Assembly (NCBI GenBank): GCA_030549175.1
Contig: JAUKUA010000002.1
Location: 3,534,001 to 3,598,000, forward strand
Length of the DNA: 64,000 nt
Source: Lasiosphaeris hirsuta
Taxonomy: Eukaryota; Ascomycota; Sordariomycetes; Sordariales; Lasiosphaeriaceae
Direction: 5' to 3'
The notes beneath the pieces are model-generated. The model saw only the letters and a program-made list of their open reading frames with translations. It was not told the DNA's origin and did not search any database. Shown here piece after piece: positions 57,331-64,000 of the stretch. The first letter of the stretch is position 1, and every line of letters begins with the position of its first letter. The position numbers were made by a program, and so were the translations under genes.

Positions 57331-57737
57331 ATGCCATCCTTCTCCCTCTTTAAACCCACCCCCAAACCCACCCCCGCCACCACCCAAGACACCACCACGA
57401 CCCCACAAGAACCACCCAAAGAAAAGAAATCCCTCTACCAACGCTACTGGGAAGCCAAGAACGGGCGCAACAAGACCATCTCCGAGGCGGACCTGGTGCA
57501 GTACACAGGCAAGACCAAGGCAGAGCTGGCGGAGTGGGCGGCGGACCGGCCGGGGGTGGGGGGCAACCGGCTGGCGGGGACGCTGGCGATGGGGACAACG
57601 ACGGGGCTGGGGGGGATGTCGGTGGCGGAGGGGTACGGGGGGTGGGGGCCGGGCGGGGGGACCCGAGTAAGCTCAAGTTCCCGCCGCCGCAGAAGGGCGG
57701 TGGGAAGAAGGTGGATGATTCTGAGGAGGATGCCTAG
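57331..57737 (+). CDS. Small conserved protein with apparent frameshift at a G6 run
   Basis: The start in AAGATGCCATCC gives FSLFKPTPKP, a Thr/Pro linker, then KSLYQRYWEAKNGRNKTISEADL, YTGKTKAELAEWAADRPGVGGNRLAG and GMSVAEGYGGWGPGGG. At G6 (57655-57660) the first frame turns into an Arg/Ser string and runs to 57759. In the next frame, directly after the same Gs, comes DPSKLKFPPPQKGGGKKVDDSEEDA and a stop at 57735-57737. This is a far more protein-like tail. One additional G would join the two parts into about 136 residues. The most economical reading is a missing base in the assembly, though a true mutation is possible. I recognise the block as a conserved fungal small protein but not its function. 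Confidence 0.7.
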
Positions 57738-58378
57738 GGAGCCTGTGGGAAGGGATTGATGATGACTTGTGAATATGTATGATGGTTTGTTGTGTTTTTA
57801 TGGGGACTGGACTGAGAACCATCTACTGTAGTACCTAGCGTTATTTAGGTACCTACTTAGTACTCTTCTGCTACTATGTATTTCGAACGGCGTGTTTGAT
57901 ATCATTTCGACTTCACTATGTTGACAGCGGCTATTGGCATCCAGAGTCCTGGTCCGAGTCATCTTGTCGAACTATGTACCTTGTCGTTGTTTCGCCGCAA
58001 ATCAGCCAAGCTATATATTACCAAGTGAATTATTCCAAAATTCATATACGGGTGACAATCGTGTTTTGATAGACTCCTGCTATCTTTAGATATTAGTTAG
58101 CACCCTACATAGCACAAACCCCCTCGCTGGCTTCCTGCTGTTCATCCATCAAATCCTCGCTGTTGCCGCCGTCCTGCTCCATCACCGACAAGTCCCACCC
58201 CGGTGACAAGAAAACACGCCGCTGGTTGGTTGTCGACATAATCTCATATTCCCTTCCCGTCCTGCCCTGCTGCGTGCGTTCCGTGATTCCCGCATAAAAA
58301 CGCCTCGAGCGCTTGATGATATTTACACAAGAATTCTAAAAGTCCACATGCGTGAAGTTGCGCCTTGTCCCGAATGCC
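57738..58378. other. Intergenic between convergent genes, 0.6 kb
   Basis: 3' flanks of the small protein and of SWC3. AT-richer than neighbours; nothing else seen. Confidence 0.45.
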
Positions 58379-60799
58379 TTATGTCTCCTTGGTCTCCTTT
58401 CGGCTGACCGACGTGATGAAGCTCTGGTATTGGTCGTCCTCGTCCCTCACTCTGCTATACATCTTTGATCGGGGTGGCAGCTCCCTAATTTCCGGTTTTG
58501 GCGGCTTTGTCGTTGTCGTCCACAAGACACCTGGTTGCGACGTCTTTCGAACATCCTCCATTTCTATCTGCAGTTTCGATGCAGCGCCGTTCGACTGCAC
58601 TTCATTCTCCTTCTCTTTCTCGTCCACCCCAGCCTCATCCTTGACTTCTCCTCTCGGCAGCCTCATAGCCAAGAGGATATACTCGGCGCGCGTCATCTTA
58701 TCCATCACGTCATCCATATATCTTCTCACCTCCTCTTGCGGCGCCACCACACGGGCGAGATTCTCCAGGTGCTTGCCGCTTGGCGCAAAAAAGCGGACCG
58801 TTACGGGTTGGTAGTAATCCAAATCGGGATCAGCGACTGGGTATTCCGACTTGCTGCCCTTGCGCACGATCAAAAAGGACGCTATCACCTGCTGACCTGA
58901 GGGTATGGGGACAGTCTCCACAACGCTAAATTTGGGAAACAAGTATCGGTCACCTGTGCCGCCGGCGAACTCCAGAACAATTGCCGTGTAGTCTGGTTTT
59001 GGCGGCGGCGGCGGCGGACCTTTTGATCTAAGATTTTGTTGACTGGGTGTTGGTTGCTGCTGGGTGGCTGCTAGTGGAGTGGACGGTGTAGTTGCGAGCG
59101 GAGATGACACTGACGCGTTGCCGTTTGGGGTGCCATTAACCTTCGTAATTACCGTTGCCGTTGCTACTGTTAGTGGTACCGTTGGCTGGCCCACTATTGG
59201 CGAGACGGCTGGTTGAGGCGACTGAGCCTTTTGTAGTAACTCTTTTTCTTTGGTGAGCTTGATGCGCAAGCGGTCCAGAATTGCCTTGAGCTCGGTGGCA
59301 TCCGAGAAGAGCGGCTTGTTCTCTGCTATGCGGCGAACCATGTCCCTCGTTTTCACGTCATCCAGAGCTGACTTGACCAGCGCCACGACCAGAGGATCGC
59401 TACCCGCCGGAGGCCTTAGGTCAGCCGACGTCTGTCTCGGGTTGGACGACAGAACAATATCCAAAATGGCCCGCACTTCATCCGCAAAGTATCGCACTGT
59501 TCGTCCGTCAACTATCAACCTATCGGCTGAAGGGCCCACAGGCGTTCCCTTGCGTTTACTCTCTGCAGTGATTTTGTCAATGATTGCTTGAAACTGCTCG
59601 AGCTCATGCTTTTGAGCGTCACCTTGCGCCACCCGCTTCATGAGGTCGCGCAGTTGAGGATCTTCGCCTGCTTTCTCCGCTAGCGTGAGGATGATCGGGT
59701 CTGTGCCTGGTGCGGGTTTGGCTGGGGCCGCTGGGGCCGCAGGGGCTGCCATTGGTGACCCGTTCGCCGGAGGCTTTGGCGGATTTGCCATGAAGGCTGC
59801 TACTGGAGGTCTTGCCGCGGGGACCGGAGGAGTTCCGAACGTGCCCGTAAGTGTTGTTGTTGTTGTTGTTAACATAGTAGAGGGTGGAGGCGGTTGTTGT
59901 GCAACCGTATTAAGTACCGACTCCATGCCTCGGGGTGATGCCATGGGCGGCCGTGGTGCCGAAGCTGGTCTTGGTATGTCCGGCGCTGGGAGTGGATTGG
60001 GAGGCGGTGGTTGCATCTGTGGTGCAGCTATCTGGGGTTGAACCGTTGCCTGCGTTGGGGTGAGTTTCGGGGTCTGCGCTGGTGCTTGGGCCTGAGTTTG
60101 GGCAGCAGCTTGGGCTACAGGCTGAGCCGGAGCCGGAGCTGGACTCGAAGCCGCGGTGGCTGCCGGCGGCGACGGTTTCGATGTTGGAGGGGGGGCATGA
60201 CGCCATTTGGAGGCCCATATTGTATTACTGGACGAAATGTGGTTGCGGGCTGTGTTGGCGGTGGCTTCGGATCTTTGACGCCGTACATGATTGCTTCAAA
60301 AACATGGGGCTCGACCGTAATCGTGACCTGGCCGAGCTTGGCCATGCTCTCCTTGGGCGGGTTGTTCGCGTCTTCGATCACGACTCCCTTCCTCTTGGAC
60401 GGCTTGGACCAATACTTTTCGAAGATGCCTTCGCTTATCCATTTTTGACGTGAGCGTATGAGTGAATCGGCGAGGACACCGCTAGGAAGCCAGCTTGTTA
60501 GTTTCTGGGATTGCGTCACCGAGGTATAGAGAGGCCTGAGGGCAGGATACACACCTTTCTGCCATCGTTTGGTACTCCTTGTTGGGAAGATCGTCGGACT
60601 GAGGGGTCTCGACAGTTGGCAGGGGCTTGCCGGCGGTGATGGACTTCGGCAGCGGCGGCGGCTCCTCGACGGGAACCGGCTCAGGCTCCGCCGCAGGGGC
60701 GGGCGCAGGAGTGAGCGATCTCTGGGGGGTCAGATTCCGCTTTTTGGCGACCTGCTCTCGCGCGGCAGCGCGTGCTGGCAACTTCCTCTTCTTCTCCAT
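58379..60799 (-). CDS. SWC3: SWR1-complex protein 3 (SWC3), frame interrupted at a C7 run
   Basis: Exons 60799-60555 and 60481-58379 (intron GTGTGT, ACTAAC branch, CCTAG). The first part has a basic start MEKKRKLPARAAAREQ and the SWC3 domain (SGVLADSLIRSRQKWISEGIFEKYW, NNPPKESMAKLGQVTITVEPHVFEAIMYGVKD). After GPPNGVMPP, at seven C on the coding strand (60195-60189), this frame becomes Arg-rich and stops. The next frame continues sensibly, with an Ala/Pro/Gln linker leading to MQPPPPNPLPAPD. It then runs on to LTLAEKAGEDPQLRDLMKRVAQGDAQ and the long helical C-terminus. One additional C would give 782 residues. SWC3 belongs to the SWR1 remodeller, which places histone H2A.Z into nucleosomes. 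The clean downstream frame argues for an assembly error rather than a dead gene. Confidence 0.88.
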
Positions 60800-61898
60800 T
60801 GAGACGGCCAGGGGAGCTGGGTTCGCGCAGGGTGGTTCTTCGTCATAAATTCATCGGAAAACCAAGGTGTCGTCCCAAGCTATACCAATTGCAGGTCTGA
60901 TTTGCGTTGAAGAGCGCAGCGACTAGATCGATCGTGTAATTTCGGGAGCGGGACGAGTGGCTCGCGCGGCGGTGTTGAAACTCGGTCGGAGGGTTGCTGA
61001 TGTGGTGTGTATGGTGAGGGTGGTGATGTGGTGAGGTGTGCAGATGTGCTAGGCGACGTGAGATGCAATGCGCTGGAAAGATGGAATGGATGGAGCCCCA
61101 AAAGAAAATGGGTCTGGGCAGGCAGAGCACCTTTTTTTCCTGGGGATTGGATTGTCGTCCCCCTCTCGGAACTCTGCGCTAGCTCGACTAAACCCCTGCT
61201 GGGCCGGCAGATGGTGCTGATTGGACGCCGTGCAGAGGTTGGCTTGGCTGGGAGTTGTCACTTGGATCCCCTCGATCGCGCGACTTGTCAGCACGTCGTG
61301 CGCCCTCGACGGCCGCCTGGTTGCTTTGGGCTCGAGAATCTGCCGTGGGCATGCGGGCTTCGGTTCCGAGATGCCAACTGCACATTTTGGGCCCAGTCCC
61401 AGCACATTTTGTCCTCGACGCAGCGCAGCGCTGCTGCACAATGTCCTGTCTATCTTTTTGATAGCGACTTTGACCAGAATGGGTCTTGCGGCTGACTGCC
61501 CTGTTGGCGGGAATGCAGCATAAGCCGCAAATCCCATGGGATGCTCTTAGCCGCGCTAACAGATTATGCTCGCATCTGGTGGAGTGTGACGACATGGAAC
61601 CCCTGTTTCCGGGTTAAAGCATCTAACATGCCACAAATCCAGTCGTGGCCACAGGTCCAACGTCAGCCGTTGCAGTTCCGCGACCTGCCCCTTCCCAAGC
61701 TCCTCCAACCAAAGGCCGAGGAACGCGTTAGCAGTCGCCTCCTTTTGTGAAGTGCAGAATTTAGGATTCCCACGTTACCTAGAGAGCAGCCATTTTGGCA
61801 CTGCTTGTCAATATACTTGCCAAAAAACTACTAAAATTCAAAACTGGCTATTAGATGACCAGTTTTGTCACGGTGCAGAGCCTGCATCTCATCCAGCC
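60800..61898. other. Divergent promoter region of SWC3 and the ABHD12-like gene
   Basis: 1.1 kb between divergent genes. Short overlapping frames are present but none has motifs. No repeats. Confidence 0.45.
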
Positions 61899-63313
61899 AT
61901 GCCCAGCCAAGCTTCCTCTATCGCTGCTGGTGTCATTGCCGGCACCCTGGGCGTGCCAGTCGCACTCTACTTAACATTTATTGCGCTTTCTGGCATACCA
62001 TACTTCCAACGACAGTAAGACCGCCGCCACTTGAACCATGTAGACAAGTGCTGAGGACAAACTCTGTTAGCTTTCTGTATGCCCACAAAGTGCACTCTCT
62101 CTGGTTCTATGACCCGGATGAACCCGAATATTACGGCTTTGCCAGTCAGTCCTCCTGGCTAGTATCGCATCGCTTTTAGACAAGGCTAATTCCCCAAAAG
62201 AAAACCAAGTCACCCCCTTTTCCCTCTCGACCGAAGACGGCCAGTCCCTCTACGCCTGGCATGTTCTCCCCTTGCCCCTATACGCTCAACATGAAGAACG
62301 CGTCGTCGCCCAAGCTTCGGGCTTCTGCAACGACATAACCCAGACCGAGAACTTCAAAATCCTGAAAGCCGACCCAGTCGCCCGCCTAGTCATCTACCGT
62401 GCGTGTCCCCCTCCCCTCATCTCACCACCCTACTAACCCCCGTCCAGTCCATGGAAATGCCGGACACGTTGCACAGGCCTTCCGCCCCGCCTCGTACCAC
62501 AGCCTCACCGAGACGTCGAGCTACCATGTCCTGGCCATCGACTACCGCGGTTTCGGCCACAGCTCCGGCTCCCCCACCGAGCAGGGCCTCATCCTCGATG
62601 CTACGGCTGCTGTCAGGTGGGCGATGGATGCTGCGGGCGTGCGCCCTGACCGCATCGTCCTCCTTGGGCAGAGCCTTGGCACGGCCGTGGCCTCGGGCGT
62701 CACCGAGTACTTTGCGCGCGAGGAGGGTGTTGACTTTGCGGGCGTCATCCTGGTCTCCGGGTTCAGCAGTTTGCCGGCCATGTTGAGCGGGTATGCGATC
62801 GCCGGGCTGGTGCCGATCCTGGCGCCGTTCAAGGCGTGGCCCTGGTTGTTGAAGCAGCTGATGCGTCGGGTGGTGGACAAGTGGGCGAGCACCGATCGGT
62901 TGAGGGAGACGGTGAGGGCTGTGAAGGCGAGGGGTGGGAGGCTCAGGTTGCATCTGGTACACGCGGTCAATGACAAGGATATTCCATGCCACGAGGATGA
63001 TAAGCTGTTCGCGGCCGCGGTGAACGGGACTGTGGGTGTGGGCGAACCCAAGATGGATGATGAGAGACTGGCGGCGGAGAAGTCCGCCAGGACGGTGGTT
63101 AGGGGTAAGAGTGCGTTTGTGGCGACGTGGACAGACGGGGATCTCGTGTTCCGCCAGGAGCTGGTCCCGTACGGAGGTAAGCTGATCCCATGGTTTCAGT
63201 CGCAGGAGAAGCAACGGCTAACATCTTTAGGACATAACGACATAATGTGCATGGCCCCAGTTGCATTGGCTGTGATGAGGTGTTTTGACCTCGTCGAGAA
63301 GCCTAGAGCCTGA
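61899..63313 (+). CDS. ABHD12-like alpha/beta hydrolase
   Basis: Five exons (61899-62014, 62071-62144, 62201-62398, 62448-63176, 63231-63313) encode 399 residues. The N-terminus has one membrane helix (IAGTLGVPVALYLTFIALSG). FLYAHKVHSLWFYDP, FSLSTEDGQSLYAWHVLP and VIYLHGNAGH (oxyanion loop) follow. AIDYRGFGHSSG precedes the nucleophile elbow LLGQSLGTA with Ser205. VHAVNDKDIP holds the probable acid Asp305, and GGHND the His374. This order matches the ABHD12/ABHD13 branch of membrane-tethered serine hydrolases, which act on monoacyl- or lysophospholipids. Substrate here is unknown; an endomembrane location is likely. The second exon begins at 62071: the earlier acceptor at 62045 would leave an intron of only 31 nt. 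Confidence 0.9.
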
Positions 63314-63623
63314 AATTAAAGCCAATAACCACTCAATAATACCTCGTATTCACTTATTATTCTACTGTCAGGAGAAGGTGTGGCGATGAATAATATAGCC
63401 TCTGGGAAGAGGATGAGGGTGTGACAAGATCATGATACACATAGGCTAGGTACCTAGCGAACCAAACTAGGACATTTAAATAAGTTGGGATTGAAGAGAA
63501 AATAGAGCCACTTAGGGAAATGCAACACCTAACACACAAGCGTCAAAACTACAGGGGGTATTTTGAACACAGCGTGGAAACGAGACCCGGACGCCGACCA
63601 GATATTTCACTACTCGGGGAACC
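63314..63623. other. Intergenic between convergent genes
   Basis: 310 bases holding the 3' flanks of both neighbours; no feature seen. Confidence 0.4.
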
Positions 63624-64000
63624 CTAGGAATCACCGCCCCAGCCTAGGTGCCGATTCACCTCACCCATTGCGACAACACCGGCCATCAGAAATCCCAATG
63701 CTCCTTCAGCTGACGCGCTGCTAAAATCAGGCGCTGCGCCTTCAGCCATAAGGAGATCGTGCTGGTCAAGCGTAGACTGCTGCTTCTGAAGCACAGCACG
63801 GCTGATTGCACGTCCCCACATGTTATACCACTGCTCCTCACTGATACTGGCATATTTCTTTCGGCCGTCATGACTAGTGTCAACGACGGAATAGGCCCAA
63901 TCAACTCGGACAACCTCGAACCGCTTCGTTCGGAAGAACAGGTACGGCCATGTGAACAAGACCGTCAAAGTTAAGGTGCACAGCCAAAATATCCATCCCG
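63624..64000 (-). CDS. Conserved fungal membrane protein, 3' end only
   Basis: The frame is open to the right edge, so the N-terminus lies outside the window. The visible ~125 residues begin with a membrane helix (WIFWLCTLTLTVLFTWPYLFF), followed by the positive RTKRFEVVRVDWAYS. Then come YASISEEQWYNMWGRAISRAVL, DQHDLLMAEG and GALGFLMAGVVAMGEVNRHLGWG. The Trp/helix pattern is that of a conserved ascomycete membrane protein whose function I cannot name. An ATG-like start within the helix is not credible. Confidence 0.72.
   Translation of the reverse strand, partial: GWIFWLCTLTLTVLFTWPYLFFRTKRFEVVRVDWAYSVVDTSHDGRKKYASISEEQWYNMWGRAISRAVLQKQQSTLDQHDLLMAEGAAPDFSSASAEGALGFLMAGVVAMGEVNRHLGWGGDS

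Noticed and set aside
1..64000. CRISPR arrays, operons, insertion sequences
   Set aside because: None seen; intron-rich monocistronic genes and a eukaryotic tRNA intron show this is fungal nuclear DNA.

Overview
The window is nuclear DNA of a filamentous ascomycete, most likely a Sordariomycete close to the Sordariales/Chaetomiaceae. The signs are GC-rich coding sequence, short introns (mostly about 50-75 nt) with CTAAC/CTGAC-like branch points, a Clr5-domain gene, a HET-domain relic, a Zn2Cys6 regulator, an AA9 lytic polysaccharide monooxygenase and a GH79 glycosidase. Nothing bacterial, viral or organellar was seen.

Left part (1-19 kb): the 3' end of a microbial-type PARG gene; a small unknown gene; a DHA1-type MFS transporter whose intron lacks an AG acceptor; a four-exon gene for a 75-aa DUF1748/mitofissin (Atg44) protein whose first exon is only 6 nt; tandem CACGTG sites; pyruvate kinase (six coding exons plus a probable 5'-UTR intron); an unknown Trp-rich protein; a long coiled-coil protein that may be Atg28-like; a 3.5-kb gene-poor stretch; and a Clr5-domain gene with Thr and His runs.

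Middle (19-38 kb): an inverted pair of intron-containing tRNA-Ala(AGC) genes; an atypical short-chain dehydrogenase with a GC-AG intron and a 29-nt exon; a dead cytochrome P450; a 995-aa zinc-cluster transcription factor; a mitochondrial membrane protein of unknown role; a small secreted cysteine-rich protein; a secreted purine nucleoside permease family protein; and an IKS1-like membrane-anchored kinase.

Right part (39-64 kb): two tiny proteins starting MC with an early CG(H/C) motif; a C2H2-like protein; a GH79 glycosidase; a Cys-rich unknown; an AA9 LPMO; the elongation factor SPT5 with a stop-free 51-nt intron in its C-terminal repeats; a HET-domain pseudogene; a small acidic-tailed protein and SWC3 (SWR1 complex), both broken by a single base at a G/C homopolymer; an ABHD12-like hydrolase; and the 3' end of a membrane protein.

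Most genes are unrelated housekeeping or regulatory loci, so no large cluster is evident. Themes that recur are plant-biomass breakdown (GH79, AA9, possibly the zinc-cluster factor), mitochondria/autophagy (Atg44, the possible Atg28, the mitochondrial membrane protein), chromatin and transcription elongation (SPT5, SWC3), and decayed accessory genes (P450, HET). Exon coordinates were derived by hand from splice signals, reading frame and protein-family conservation.
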